Shown here piece after piece: positions 15,309-24,667 of a DNA stretch of 64,000 nt (the first letter of the stretch is position 1; each line of letters begins with the position of its first letter). The stretch comes from Streptomyces sp. L-9-10. Lineage in GTDB: Bacteria; Actinomycetota; Actinomycetes; Streptomycetales; Streptomycetaceae. Position numbers and translations under genes: made by a program. Under the pieces are notes generated by a model, which saw only the letters and a list, made by a program, of their open reading frames with translations, was not told the DNA's origin and made no database searches. The stretch lies in assembly GCF_004151105.1 (NCBI RefSeq), contig NZ_PHRF01000023.1:1-64000 (forward strand), read 5' to 3'.

Positions 15309-16568
15309 ATGCGCGCAGACCACCTCACCGAACTCACCTCCGCCGCCCCGGACTTCTTCGCCGACCCCTATCCCGCCTATCAGGCGCTCCGCGCCGAAGG
15401 CCACGTCCGCCGCATACGGATGCCCGGCGGCGAGGCGGTCTGGCTGGTCCTCGGGTACGACGCCGTCCGCGCCGCGCTCGGGGACGCGCGGCTGCGCAAC
15501 GACATCCGGCATTCCTCGGAGTTCGACAGCGACGGCGGTTACGCGATCGGCCGCAACATGCTCCAGGTCGACCCGCCCGACCACACCCGGCTCCGCGCGC
15601 TCGTGTCACGGCAGTTCACCGCTCGCCGCATCGCCGGGCTGGAACCGCGCGTCCGGCACATCTCCGCCGAGCTTCTCGACGCCATGGCCCCGGCCGGCGG
15701 CGGCGATCTCGTCGACGCGTACGCCTTTCCGCTGCCGATCACCGTCATCTGCGAACTCCTCGGCGTCCCGGCCGCCGACCGCGACGCGTTCCACCGCTGG
15801 TCGAGCGCGATCGTCGCCGTCACCGACGCCGAGGCGGCGATGGCCGGTGCGACCGCGATGACCGAGTACCTCACCGGGCTCATCGAGGAGAAGCGTCACC
15901 TCGCCCCGGGGGAGGACGCCGACCTCCTGCACGCCCTCGTCCGTACGCACGACTCGGGTGGTGGGGACGATGGCGACGGCGGTGACGGCCGTGACGGCGG
16001 CGACGGCGGCGACGGCGGCGACCATCTCGCGCCCGACGAACTCCTCGGCATGGCCTTCCTGCTGCTCGTCGCCGGGCACGAGACGACCGTCAACCTCATC
16101 TCCAGCGCCATCCATCTGCTGCTCCGTCACCCGGACCAGCTGGCCGCCCTGCGGGCCGATCCCGGGCTGCTGGAGGGCACCATCGAGGAGACGCTGCGCT
16201 ACGAGCCGTCGGGGCAGATCGCCGCGTACCGCTACACCGCCGAGCCCGTGACGCTGGCCGGTACGCGGATACCGCAGGGTGAGCGCGTCGTGCTCTCCCT
16301 CGCCGCCGCCAACCGCGACCCGGCGCGCTTCGCGGACCCCGAGCGCTTCGACATCCGCCGTGATCCCGTCGCGAACCGCGCCCAGCTCGCCTTCAGCCAC
16401 GGCATCCACCACTGCCTCGGCGCGCCGCTCGCCCGGCTCGAAGCGTCCGTCGCGCTGCCGGCGCTGCTGGAGCGCTTCCCGGACCTCGCCCTCGCCGACG
16501 CGTCCGCCGCCCCCGAGTGGCGGCCGAGCCTGCTGCGCGGGCTGCGTACGCTCCCCGTGCGCTGGTGA
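15309..16568 (+). CDS. cytochrome P450
   Basis: The product has 419 residues from the ATG at 15309, which has GGGAG six bases upstream. The I-helix motif AGHETT is near 256, the K-helix motif EETLRYEPSGQ near 297, and the haem-binding loop FSHGIHHCLGAPLARLE has the ligand cysteine at about 369. It belongs to the soluble bacterial class that needs separate ferredoxin partners; none is adjacent. The substrate is unknown. A low-complexity insert of DGGDGRDGGDGGDGGD type at about 217-238, made by a 9-bp DNA repeat, sits in a surface loop before the I helix and is absent from normal P450s. Confidence 0.93.
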   Translation: MRADHLTELTSAAPDFFADPYPAYQALRAEGHVRRIRMPGGEAVWLVLGYDAVRAALGDARLRNDIRHSSEFDSDGGYAIGRNMLQVDPPDHTRLRALVSRQFTARRIAGLEPRVRHISAELLDAMAPAGGGDLVDAYAFPLPITVICELLGVPAADRDAFHRWSSAIVAVTDAEAAMAGATAMTEYLTGLIEEKRHLAPGEDADLLHALVRTHDSGGGDDGDGGDGRDGGDGGDGGDHLAPDELLGMAFLLLVAGHETTVNLISSAIHLLLRHPDQLAALRADPGLLEGTIEETLRYEPSGQIAAYRYTAEPVTLAGTRIPQGERVVLSLAAANRDPARFADPERFDIRRDPVANRAQLAFSHGIHHCLGAPLARLEASVALPALLERFPDLALADASAAPEWRPSLLRGLRTLPVRW

Positions 16569-16598
16569 TCGCCCGCTGATCGCCCGCTGATCGCCCGA
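16567..16598. repeat. 11-bp tandem repeat at the P450 stop codon
   Basis: Three copies of gatcgcccgct run directly from the stop codon, followed by a looser cctcggcgggggc repeat up to about 16680. No terminator hairpin is evident between this gene and the convergent SDR. Confidence 0.85.
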
Positions 16599-16736
16599 GG
16601 GTCCGCCGGACCGGACCTCGGCGGGGGCCTGACCTCGGCGGGGGCGGACCTCGGCGGGACCGGACCTCGACGGGGGCGGAGGTCCGGTCCGTGCGGGGCG
16701 TCCGTGCGGGGCGTCCGCGCGTCGCGTCCGGGCGGG

Positions 16737-17513
16737 TCAGCTGGCCTGGCCGGTGGGCATGATGGTGACCTGCTGGAGGTTGGCCCGGGGCGGGAGCGTC
16801 GCGATGAAACCGATGGTCCGCGCGATGTCCTCCGGGGTGAGCCACTCCATGGACTCCTTGGAGCCCTCCAGCCAGTCCAGGGCGCCGTCGTCGGTGACGT
16901 GATCCTGCAACTCCGTTCCCACGATGCCGGGCTCGATGGCGGAGACGCGGACGTTCTTCGGACCGAGTTCGACGCGCAGGTGCCGGGACAGGTGCGTGAC
17001 GTACGCCTTGGTGCCGGAGTAGACGGCGAAGTTGGGGAAGATGTTCTGTGCCGCGATGGAGGCGGTGTTGATCAGGTCGGCCACACCGCGTTCGCCGGCC
17101 GACTTCACCAGCTGGGGGACGAACGCGCCGATGACGTTCATCAGACCGCTGATGTTGAGGTCGATCTGCTGCCGCCACTGGTCGGTGCGCCGCTCCTCGA
17201 TCGGGGCGGGGAGCATGACGCCGGCGTTGTTGAACAGCAGGTCGGCGCCGCCCAGCTCGGCGTCGACCCGGTCGGCGGCGGCCTGGACCGCGGCGGGGTC
17301 GGTCACGTCGGCGGCGATCGCCACCGCCGTGCCGCCGTCCTTGTCGATCCGGGCGACCAGATCGTCCAGGCGCTCGGCGCGGCGCGCCAGAACCACGACG
17401 GTGGCGCCCAGCGCGGCGAGGTGCTCGGCGGAGGCCTCGCCGATGCCGCTGGAGGCACCGGTGATGACCGCGGTACGGCCGGTCAGGGGCTTGGCGGAGG
17501 TTGCGGTGGACAT
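16737..17513 (-). CDS. short-chain dehydrogenase/reductase (SDR)
   Basis: The product has 258 residues from the ATG at 17513. It has the classical SDR pattern: cofactor motif TGASSGIG at 18-25, NNAG at 95-98, catalytic Ser near 152 and YSGTK with Tyr165 and Lys169. Arginine residues after the second beta strand (LARRAER) suggest NADPH preference. The substrate is not predictable. It is divergent from the MmyB-like regulator at 17867, a frequent streptomycete pairing in which the regulator controls the dehydrogenase. The frame is open upstream to 17846 but that extension lies in repetitive DNA and was not used. Confidence 0.92.
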   Translation of the reverse strand: MSTATSAKPLTGRTAVITGASSGIGEASAEHLAALGATVVVLARRAERLDDLVARIDKDGGTAVAIAADVTDPAAVQAAADRVDAELGGADLLFNNAGVMLPAPIEERRTDQWRQQIDLNISGLMNVIGAFVPQLVKSAGERGVADLINTASIAAQNIFPNFAVYSGTKAYVTHLSRHLRVELGPKNVRVSAIEPGIVGTELQDHVTDDGALDWLEGSKESMEWLTPEDIARTIGFIATLPPRANLQQVTIMPTGQAS

Positions 17514-17866
17514 GAGGCGCACCTTCCAGGAGTAAACGGAAATGAACAGGATCGAACGGGGCGGAGGGGGCGCCGACCAGGGAGGCCGGCGGCCCGGAGC
17601 GCGGCCCGGACGGCGGCCCGGAGACCGGATGGCCGGGGGCCAAAGGGTCTGGGACCAAAGGGTCTGGGACCGGAAGCCCAGGGACCGGAAGGCCGAGAGG
17701 CCGGGACCGGAAGGCCGGGGACCGAAGGCCAAGGGCTGCCCTCTCCTCTTCCAGGACACCACCGCACCGGCCATCCGGCAGCCCGGTAGCGGGCCCTGCG
17801 AAGGCAGGTACCGGCAGGACCACCCGCAGCCGCCTGCCGCCCGCACCGACTGGTCACACTGGGTTC
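17514..17866. promoter_or_regulatory. divergent SDR/regulator intergenic region with G-rich tandem repeats
   Basis: This 353-bp region contains at 17635-17735 a run of degenerate 15-bp repeats (gggaccaaagggtct, ggaccggaaggccg and similar). The promoter of the regulator must lie between about 17740 and 17866. No clear -35/-10 pair was identified by eye. Confidence 0.45.
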
Positions 17867-18805
17867 ATGGACCGAAGCCGCGAGATCGCCGACTTCCTGC
17901 GCGGCCGGCGCGCCCGGGTCACTCCCGGCCAGGCCGGACTGCCCAGCGACCCCCGTGGGCGACGCGTGCCGGGTCTGCGCCGCGAGGAGGCCGCCCGCCT
18001 GGCCGGGGTGAGCACCGAGTACTACACCCGCCTGGAGCAGGGCCGTGCCACCAATCCCTCGCCCGAGGTCGTCGAGGCGCTCTGTGAGGCCCTCCGGCTC
18101 GACGCGTCGGAACGTGAACACCTCACGGACCTCCTCGCGCGCCCCACGGCCGCCCGGCGTCCCCCCGCCCGCCCGCAGCGCGTCCGGCCCGGCCTGCATC
18201 TGATGCTCCGGACCCTGGAGCACGTGCCCGCCTTCGTCCTCGGCCGGCGTACCGACGTCCTGGCCGCGAACCGGCTGGCCCGCACGGTCCTCACCGACTT
18301 CGACGCCCTGCCGGTCCGGCAGCGCAACCTCGCCCGCTACTACCTCCTGGACCCGGTGGCCCGCGAACGCACCGGCGACTGGGAGCGCATCGCCGCGGAA
18401 ACCGTCGCCACCCTCCGCCTCCAAGCCGGCCGCTATCCGCACGACCGTCAGCTCGCCGATCTCGTCAGCGAACTCACCCTGCACTCACCGGAGTTCACCA
18501 CCTGGTGGAACGACCACCGGGTGCTGCGCCGTACGCACGGCAGCAAGCACTACCGCCATCCCCTGGTCGGGGACCTCCACTTCTCCTACGAATCGCTCCA
18601 GCCTCCCGGTGACGGCGACCAGACCCTGTGCGTCTACAACGTCGAACCGGGTTCACCCACGCACCAGTCCCTCCAGCTCCTCAGCAGCTGGACCGCCGCA
18701 CAGGCTGAGCCGGCCCCGCACCAGCCGGCCCCGCACCAGCCGGCCCCGCACCAGTCGGCCGCTCACCAGTCGGCACCCGGTAGCAGGGGCGTGCCGGACA
18801 GCTGA
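17867..18805 (+). CDS. XRE/MmyB-like transcriptional regulator
   Basis: The product has 312 residues. A helix-turn-helix occupies about residues 30-90 (GLRREEAARLAGVSTEYYTR, LEQGRATNPSPEVVEALCEA), followed by the MmyB-like ligand domain (VLGRRTDVLAANRLARTVLT, AGRYPHDRQLADLVSELTL). Members of this family control a divergently transcribed SDR gene and may bind fatty acids. The C-terminal 25 residues are a tandem pentapeptide of APHQP type, encoded by a 15-bp repeat, and extend past the normal end of the family. Confidence 0.9.
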   Translation: MDRSREIADFLRGRRARVTPGQAGLPSDPRGRRVPGLRREEAARLAGVSTEYYTRLEQGRATNPSPEVVEALCEALRLDASEREHLTDLLARPTAARRPPARPQRVRPGLHLMLRTLEHVPAFVLGRRTDVLAANRLARTVLTDFDALPVRQRNLARYYLLDPVARERTGDWERIAAETVATLRLQAGRYPHDRQLADLVSELTLHSPEFTTWWNDHRVLRRTHGSKHYRHPLVGDLHFSYESLQPPGDGDQTLCVYNVEPGSPTHQSLQLLSSWTAAQAEPAPHQPAPHQPAPHQSAAHQSAPGSRGVPDS

Positions 18806-18915
18806 CCCGTTGCGAGGCGTGTGTGTGTCCATACGGTCCGTCCGGGGGCTACCCCCAGCAGTGTTGTCATGCCTGCCGCATGGGCAGCGCGCCCCGGCTC
18901 AACAACCCTTGTGCC

Positions 18916-20445
18916 ATGACGACTTACTCCCGCAGAGCCCTTGTTCTCGCCCTCTCGGCCGCAGGCGTCGCCGCGACCCTGACCGCCGTGGTCACGCCGG
19001 AGGCCGCCTATGCCGGAGCCGGGGCCGTACCCGCTCTCGACTGGCGCCCTTGCGCCACTGCCGCTTCCGGTGTGGCCGCTTCCGCGCCCGCTCAGGAGTG
19101 CGCCGAGCTGCCCGTACCGCTCGACTACCGCGACCCGTACGGCCCTCAGCTCACCCTCGCCGTGTCCCGCCTCCGCAGCGAGCGGCCCGAGGCGCGGCGC
19201 GGGACGCTGCTGTACATCCCCGGCGGGCCCGGCGGGTCCGGGGTGCGGCAGCTCGCGCAGAAGGGGGACGCGCTGCGGAAGGCGATGGCCGGCGCGTACG
19301 ACCTCGTCAGCTTCGACCCGCGCGGGGTCGGCGGCAGTACGAAGGCGAGCTGCGACCTCGACGCGGAGGACCGGGACCTGGTGAACCTGCGCCCCTGGCC
19401 GGGGCCGGACGGCGATATCACCGCGAGCGTCGCCCGGTCCCGCCGTATCGCCGACGCCTGTGCCCGTAACGGCGGACCCGTGCTGCGCAGCCTCACCACG
19501 GCGAACGAGGCGCGCGACATCGACCGCTTCCGGCAGGCGCTGGGCGAGGAGAAGCTGTCCGCCTGGGGGGTCTCGTACGGGACGTACGTCGGGGCCGTGT
19601 ACGCGCAGAAGTACCCGCGGCACACGGACCGCTGGGTACTGGACAGCAGCGGCGACCCGGACCCGGCCCGGGTCGCGCGGGGCTGGGCGGCGAACATGGC
19701 GGTGGGCGCGGACGACCGGTTCCCCGACTTCGCGGCCTGGGCGGCGGATCCGGCCCGCGAGGACGAAGAGCCGGGGCTTCGGCTGGCCGAACGAGCCGAG
19801 GACGTACGGCCGCTGTTCCTCGCGCTCGCGGCGAAGCTGGACCGCGAACCGAAGGAGTCGACCACGCCGGGCACCCCGCTGACCGGCAACCGACTGCGGC
19901 AGGCGCTCCAGAACGCCCTCTACAGCGACGCCTCCTTCCCCCAACTGGCGCGGATCATCCGGGCGGCGATGGACCCGGCCGGAAAGCCGGTCCTGCCCCC
20001 CGACCTGGCGCAGCCGCTGCGGGACGAGGACGCGGCGGTGACGGCCGCGGTCATCTGCAACGACGTGCGCTGGCCCGGTTCCGTCCCCGCGTACGAGCGC
20101 GCCGTGACCGCCGACCGCGTCCGGCACCCGCTCACGGCCGGGATGCCGGCGAACGCCTTCGCCTGCTCCTTCTGGAAGGACGCGCCGGCGGAGAAGCCCA
20201 CCCGGATCACCGCCGAGGGCCCGTCCAACATCCTGATGATCCAGAACCTCCGTGACCCGTCGACCCCGTACTCCGGCGCCCTGAAGATGCGCGAGGCCCT
20301 GGGCGACCGCGCCAGGCTCGTGACGCTCGACCACGGCGGGCACAGCGTGTACCTGGGCAACGGCAACGCCTGCGGCGACCGTACGGTCACCGAGTACCTC
20401 ACCACGGGCCGGCGCCCGGCGCGGGACACGTACTGCGCGGACTGA
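18916..20445 (+). CDS. secreted alpha/beta hydrolase, TAP-like tripeptidyl aminopeptidase family
   Basis: The product has 509 residues. The signal peptide (MTTYSRRALVLALSAAGVAA, cut near AYAGA) has an SRR motif that could make it a Tat substrate. The oxyanion motif IPGGPGGSG is near 105. The nucleophile serine in GVSYGTY is at about 219, the acid in LRDPSTPY near 448 and the histidine in DHGGHSVY near 477. This layout is that of mycelium-associated aminopeptidases that clip N-terminal tripeptides from secreted proteins. The start is the ATG at 18916; the frame is open upstream but without signal peptide logic. A repeat follows its stop. Confidence 0.9.
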   Translation: MTTYSRRALVLALSAAGVAATLTAVVTPEAAYAGAGAVPALDWRPCATAASGVAASAPAQECAELPVPLDYRDPYGPQLTLAVSRLRSERPEARRGTLLYIPGGPGGSGVRQLAQKGDALRKAMAGAYDLVSFDPRGVGGSTKASCDLDAEDRDLVNLRPWPGPDGDITASVARSRRIADACARNGGPVLRSLTTANEARDIDRFRQALGEEKLSAWGVSYGTYVGAVYAQKYPRHTDRWVLDSSGDPDPARVARGWAANMAVGADDRFPDFAAWAADPAREDEEPGLRLAERAEDVRPLFLALAAKLDREPKESTTPGTPLTGNRLRQALQNALYSDASFPQLARIIRAAMDPAGKPVLPPDLAQPLRDEDAAVTAAVICNDVRWPGSVPAYERAVTADRVRHPLTAGMPANAFACSFWKDAPAEKPTRITAEGPSNILMIQNLRDPSTPYSGALKMREALGDRARLVTLDHGGHSVYLGNGNACGDRTVTEYLTTGRRPARDTYCAD

Positions 20446-20495
20446 GCGGACCGAGCGGACTGAGCGGACCGAGCGGGTCGAGCGGGCCGAGCGGA
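20443..20495. repeat. degenerate 10-bp repeat starting in the stop codon of the TAP-like gene
   Basis: Five or so copies of gactgagcgg/gaccgagcgg start within the last codons of the gene and continue into the 3' region. No hairpin terminator is visible. Confidence 0.8.
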
Positions 20496-20612
20496 TACGC
20501 GGGGGAAGGCACGGGAGCACCCCCGCGTGCGCGGGCCCATGACGGTAAGCGCGCCCTGCCGTAGAGTGAGTGCCTTTCATCGCGCTTATGGGCAACGCTG
20601 GTTGGGGGACGC

Positions 20613-22994
20613 GTGTCTGGGTTCGGTGGCGTGCCCGCGTACGGGGGGTCGGCTTCGGCGCCCGGCGGGGGACGGCGGGAGTTGCCGCGGGCGCTCGGTG
20701 CGGCGCGGTCGCTGGTGTATGTCCTCTTCGGGGCCACGGTGCTGGGCGGGCTCGGACTCTTCGGGTCTGCCATCGCCGCCGACGCGCTGGGCGGGGAACT
20801 CCTCGGCCTCGCGCTGTACGCCGCCGCGCCCGGGGTCGTGGGCTGGCTGCTCGCGCGGCGTGTCCTGAGCGGTGGCGTCAGAGTGTGGGGCGGCCTCGTC
20901 GCCGTACAGCTGTGGCTGATCCTCGGTGGGCTGACGAACGTCGGTGACGGGTCGGGACACGGCTTCACCCAGTTGTTCCTGCCGGTGCTGATCCTGTGGT
21001 TCCTCACGCGGGCGGAGAGCCGCGAATGGTTCCGGCTGCCGGACCGGGAACGGGATCAACATCGGCAGGACAGGCCCACGTTCTCTCTTTCCCGCCTGAT
21101 CACCCGGCGGCGGGACCGGGGGCAGTCGGCCCTGGAGTACGCGGGGCTCATCACGCTCGTGGCGGGGATCATCCTGGCGCTGGTACTGGGCGGCATCAGC
21201 GGGCGCATCGCGGGTGGTCTCCAGTCCGCCGTCTGCTCCATCACGGGTACGGCGTGTCCGTCTCCCGGTGACGCCGGTGAAAGCGTCGACGCCGCCACGG
21301 GCGATACGGGCGGCTCCACGGGCGGTTCCGCAGGCTCCACGGGCGGGACGACTGGCGGCTCCGGCGGCTCCAGCGGAGGCACAGACGGCTCCGACGGCTC
21401 CGACGGCGGCGGGTCGACCGGAGGGTCCACCGGCGGGTCCTGGTACCCCGCGACCGACGGGCCCGGCCGCGCGGGCGACACCTACCCCGAGTCCGGCGCC
21501 GAGCCCGAGGCCGAGTACGACGTCCCCGCCGTCGCCGCGGCCCCCGATGCCGCCGGCTCCGGTGACGCCGACGCGAACGGAGAAGACGACGGCAAGGAAG
21601 AGGACTGCGGCGGCTGGGGCTTCTTCGGCTGCGCCTGGGACCGCGGCACCCAGGTCGTCAAGGGCGTCTTCGTCGACGGTGTCTGGGGCGACCTCACCGG
21701 CATCGGCGACCTCTTCAAAGCCGAAACCTGGTCCGGCATGGCCGACTACGGCCGTCAGCTCGGCGATCAGTGGCTCCAGGACTCCGAGGACGCCACCGAC
21801 AAGTGGAAGGACGGCGACTACCTCGGCGCGCTCGCCGACTGGGGCGGCGCCTCGCTCGACACCGGACTGACGGTCGGCGACGACATCTTCGTCGGTGACG
21901 AGGTGCGCGAGCGCTGGAACAACGGGGAGAAGACACGCGCCGTCACGGACGTCGTCTGGAACGTCGGTTCCCTCTTCATCCCCGGCTACGACGTCGCGAA
22001 GGTCGTCGGCAAGGTCGGCAAGCTGGGCAAGCTGGGCAAGGTCGCCGAGGACGTGGCCAAGGCCGCCTCGGACGCGGGTGACGCGGCGCGCCGCGCCCGT
22101 AAGGCCGCCGAGGCCGGGGATGTCGAGGGCGCCCGTAAGGCGGCGAAGGAAGCCGACGAGGCGGCGGACGCGGCCGAGGACCAGGCACGGAAGACCGGCT
22201 GCGTCATCGCCTCGGGGCCCTGGTTCCCCCGGCCGCTGTACGGGTTCAACGGTGTGGCCGGATCCGGCACCGGCGTGCTCGCCGGGAGCGGCACGCACCG
22301 CGTGATCCTCGCCGAGGCCGGCTGCGACGAGGAGGCCAAGGCCAAGGCGAAGGAGGCCCGCGAACAGGAACGGGCCGCCCACCTGGCCCAGAAGCGGGCC
22401 GAGGAGCCCGAGCGCGCGGCCAAGGCCGAGCTGGAGAAGAAGAAGTGGCCCGAGCCCGCGCACGGCGATACGTCCGACCCGCGCAACTACAACCCGCCGG
22501 ACTGGGCCGGGAATCTGAAGTCCCCTGACCTCGGCTCCGCCGACAAGGGCGACGGCTTCTGGGCGAGCCGCGACCGTAACCCCAAGCCCAACTGGAAGAA
22601 CGAGTCCTGGCTGCGCTACCAGGAACAGATCACCGGTACCGCACGCGGCAAGGAGTACGTCGTCCCGCACCCCAAGGAGGGCAAGCCGGCGGTGGAGTAC
22701 GACGGCTGGGACTCCGGCAGGCAGACCTTCCTGGAGGCCAAGAACGGCTACGACAGCTACCTCTCCAAGACCGACAAGGGCACGCTCACCGAGTCCGGCA
22801 AGCAGAAGTTCCTGGCCGAGGCGCGGGGGCAGGTCGAGGCGTCCGGCGGCCGGCCCGTCGAGTGGCACTTCTCCGATCCGGACGTCGCCAAGGCCGCCCG
22901 CAAGGCGTTCCGGGAGGAAGGGCTGCCGATCAAGGTCGTCCACACGGGACAGAAGCCGGCCGGCGGCCCCAGGAAACCCGAGGAGTTCGGCTAG
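20613..22994 (+). CDS. polymorphic toxin with Tox-REase-5 nuclease C-terminus and Flp-prepilin-like segment
   Basis: The product has 793 residues. Three hydrophobic segments lie at about 33-135. A Flp-type III prepilin-like motif follows, RRRDRGQSALEYAGLI, with the conserved Gly at 170 and Glu at +5 before a hydrophobic stretch to 195. Then come a Gly/Ser/Thr-rich linker, an acidic CGGWGFFGCAWDRG segment, and a long helical pretoxin region with Ala/Lys repeats. The C-terminal about 120 residues hold YDGWDSGRQTFLEAKNGY (near 694-712), matching the D...ExK active site of restriction-endonuclease-fold toxin 5. The nuclease role is by family; the delivery route is inferred. An Imm52 gene follows. 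Confidence 0.85.
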   Translation: MSGFGGVPAYGGSASAPGGGRRELPRALGAARSLVYVLFGATVLGGLGLFGSAIAADALGGELLGLALYAAAPGVVGWLLARRVLSGGVRVWGGLVAVQLWLILGGLTNVGDGSGHGFTQLFLPVLILWFLTRAESREWFRLPDRERDQHRQDRPTFSLSRLITRRRDRGQSALEYAGLITLVAGIILALVLGGISGRIAGGLQSAVCSITGTACPSPGDAGESVDAATGDTGGSTGGSAGSTGGTTGGSGGSSGGTDGSDGSDGGGSTGGSTGGSWYPATDGPGRAGDTYPESGAEPEAEYDVPAVAAAPDAAGSGDADANGEDDGKEEDCGGWGFFGCAWDRGTQVVKGVFVDGVWGDLTGIGDLFKAETWSGMADYGRQLGDQWLQDSEDATDKWKDGDYLGALADWGGASLDTGLTVGDDIFVGDEVRERWNNGEKTRAVTDVVWNVGSLFIPGYDVAKVVGKVGKLGKLGKVAEDVAKAASDAGDAARRARKAAEAGDVEGARKAAKEADEAADAAEDQARKTGCVIASGPWFPRPLYGFNGVAGSGTGVLAGSGTHRVILAEAGCDEEAKAKAKEAREQERAAHLAQKRAEEPERAAKAELEKKKWPEPAHGDTSDPRNYNPPDWAGNLKSPDLGSADKGDGFWASRDRNPKPNWKNESWLRYQEQITGTARGKEYVVPHPKEGKPAVEYDGWDSGRQTFLEAKNGYDSYLSKTDKGTLTESGKQKFLAEARGQVEASGGRPVEWHFSDPDVAKAARKAFREEGLPIKVVHTGQKPAGGPRKPEEFG

Positions 22995-23079
22995 CTTGGC
23001 CGGGCGAGGCCGGGCGAGGCCAGGTGAGGCCGGGCTGGTGGGGCCGGTCCGGCGAACGGGAAGCTACGGAGGGCAGGAC

Positions 23080-23880
23080 ATGCGACGTGTGGTGCGGGGC
23101 TTCTGGGGCCCCCGTGAGGAGTCGGCGGAGGCGCTGGCCGGACGGTGGAAGCTGACGCTGGACCGGCTTGCCGGACTGCTCCCGGTCGCGGGGTCCGACT
23201 CTGACTCCGGCTCCCGCGCCTCTGGCGCCCGTCCCTCTGCCTTCCGCGACCCTGGCTCCCGCTCCGGCGCGGACGTACCACTGACGTCCCCGTGGACGTG
23301 GCGTAACGTCACCGCCTCCGGGCCCGCCGCCGAGCTCCGGCCGGACGAGGCGTCGCTGCTCGCCGCCCTGCGCGCGGCACAGGCGGCCGACGGCTGGTCG
23401 GACCGTACCGGCTGCGCCCTGCGCCTCGTCGCCGAGGGCGCGCCGGGCTGGAAGATCGAGGTCAGCGGCCTGGCGGGCGGCACGCCCGAGTTCCTGCTCC
23501 AGTCGATGGTGATCGGCGTCAGCTCTCCGGACGAGGCCGAGACCCCCGACGCCGAACTCCTCTCCACCGTGGCGGAGTTGTGGGAGCCTGACTTCGGCGG
23601 CGTCACCGATGACGACGTGCTCGACGCCCTGGAGGACGACGCCGGCTTCGCCCCCGACGAGCCTTCGGTCGGCTGGATCGGCTATCTCTCCCCGGGGCGC
23701 GCCGCTCTGCTGCCCGAGGACCTGGCGGCGGCGGCCCGCGAGGACGTAAGTGGCGGAGGCGCGCTGCTCGTCCTCGCGGCACGTGACGACACCGAGGATG
23801 TACTCCGTGCCAACCTGTGGCTGCGGGAAGCCGGGGCGCTGCGACCGCTGCCCCGCCCCATGGACCGGGCCGCACTGTGA
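23080..23880 (+). CDS. Imm52-family immunity protein
   Basis: The product has 266 residues from the ATG at 23080, preceded by GGAGGG. The opening MRRVVRGFWGPREESAEALA is characteristic of Imm52, the usual immunity partner of Tox-REase-5 nucleases, which supports the toxin call for the preceding gene. An insert rich in Ser/Asp/Gly and Arg lies near residues 38-65. It is expected to bind the nuclease domain in the cytoplasm. It lies 85 bp after the toxin, and its stop overlaps the next start as GTGA. Confidence 0.85.
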   Translation: MRRVVRGFWGPREESAEALAGRWKLTLDRLAGLLPVAGSDSDSGSRASGARPSAFRDPGSRSGADVPLTSPWTWRNVTASGPAAELRPDEASLLAALRAAQAADGWSDRTGCALRLVAEGAPGWKIEVSGLAGGTPEFLLQSMVIGVSSPDEAETPDAELLSTVAELWEPDFGGVTDDDVLDALEDDAGFAPDEPSVGWIGYLSPGRAALLPEDLAAAAREDVSGGGALLVLAARDDTEDVLRANLWLREAGALRPLPRPMDRAAL

Positions 23881-24416
23881 CCGCACGGGCCGGAGAGGTG
23901 TTCGAGACGGGCCGTGCGGTGTCCGACGTCGAGGCGCTGCTCGTCGCGCCCGTACCGACTGCCGGGCTGACGACCGACGGGACGGAAGTCGAGGGGGATC
24001 CGGCCACGGGGGAGTGGACCGCGACCAGCGGGGCGGGGTTTCGGATCGTTCCGCTCTGGGAGAGCGGGGACCTCGTCGGGGTGTACGGGCCCGAGTGGAA
24101 CGAGGCGGAGGAGGCGGCCGAAGAGCAACTGGCGCGGCTCGTCGCGGAATTGGACCGGCGGTGGGGTGCTCACCGGCGGGTGTCCATGCGGGTGCCGCTG
24201 TTCCGGAAGCAGGCGGGCGAACCCATGCCCGCGCTGTTCCAGGCGCTGTGCGACGCGGACTGTTACGGCGATCTGACCGTATGGGGACCGCTCTCCGCGG
24301 ACCCCCGGTGGATCGCGGTCTCCGTCAACCAGAGCGACGGCGACGCCCCGATGATCATGACGGCCGCCGTCAGCGACCGGCCGATCACGGAGCTGGACGA
24401 TCAGCCGATCACCTGA
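23877..24416 (+). CDS. hypothetical protein coupled to the Imm52 gene
   Basis: The product has 179 residues from the GTG at 23877, whose bases overlap the preceding TGA (GTGA), a mark of translational coupling. The sequence is acidic, has no signal peptide or membrane segment, and contains TARAGEVFETGRAVSDVEAL, then FRIVPLWESGDLVGVYGPEW and WGPLSADPRWIAVSVNQSD. I do not recognise a family. Its place suggests an auxiliary immunity or chaperone role for the toxin; it may be a second small immunity protein. Confidence 0.8.
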   Translation: MTARAGEVFETGRAVSDVEALLVAPVPTAGLTTDGTEVEGDPATGEWTATSGAGFRIVPLWESGDLVGVYGPEWNEAEEAAEEQLARLVAELDRRWGAHRRVSMRVPLFRKQAGEPMPALFQALCDADCYGDLTVWGPLSADPRWIAVSVNQSDGDAPMIMTAAVSDRPITELDDQPIT

Positions 24417-24498
24417 TCCGTCGCCCGATCCGTGTCGGTGTGCCGGACCCCCGGGCGATCGCCCGATCGCCTGATCACCCGATCATCGATCACTCGGT
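24412..24498. repeat. degenerate gatcgcccgatcac repeat after the immunity operon
   Basis: Multiple copies of gatc-centred 7-15 bp units begin in the last codons of the preceding gene (gatcagccgatcacctgatc) and continue into the 3' region. Several adjacent units are self-complementary around GATC and could form alternative stems, so this may double as a weak terminator. Confidence 0.65.
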
Positions 24499-24667
24499 CG
24501 GCCGAACCCGCACGCACCGTCTGAGCTGGTCTGATACCCGCCGGGTATGACAGACGGCGCACCAGGTCTTGGACTGTCGGACCCCTTCGCGAGCAGAGTC
24601 GGTAGTGCCGGGTTCACCCCCGGGCAAGTTCACCACCGCGGGTTCAGCACCCAGGAAGGGAGCGATC

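Noticed and set aside
13077..15584. An 835-codon minus-strand open frame across the Ig-like, PAAR and P450 genes
   Set aside because: It spans three genes on the other strand that have recognisable domains and ribosome sites; high GC makes long antisense frames common.
20586..22943. A 785-codon minus-strand open frame opposite the toxin gene
   Set aside because: Antisense shadow; the plus strand carries the Tox-REase-5 motif and is followed by Imm52.
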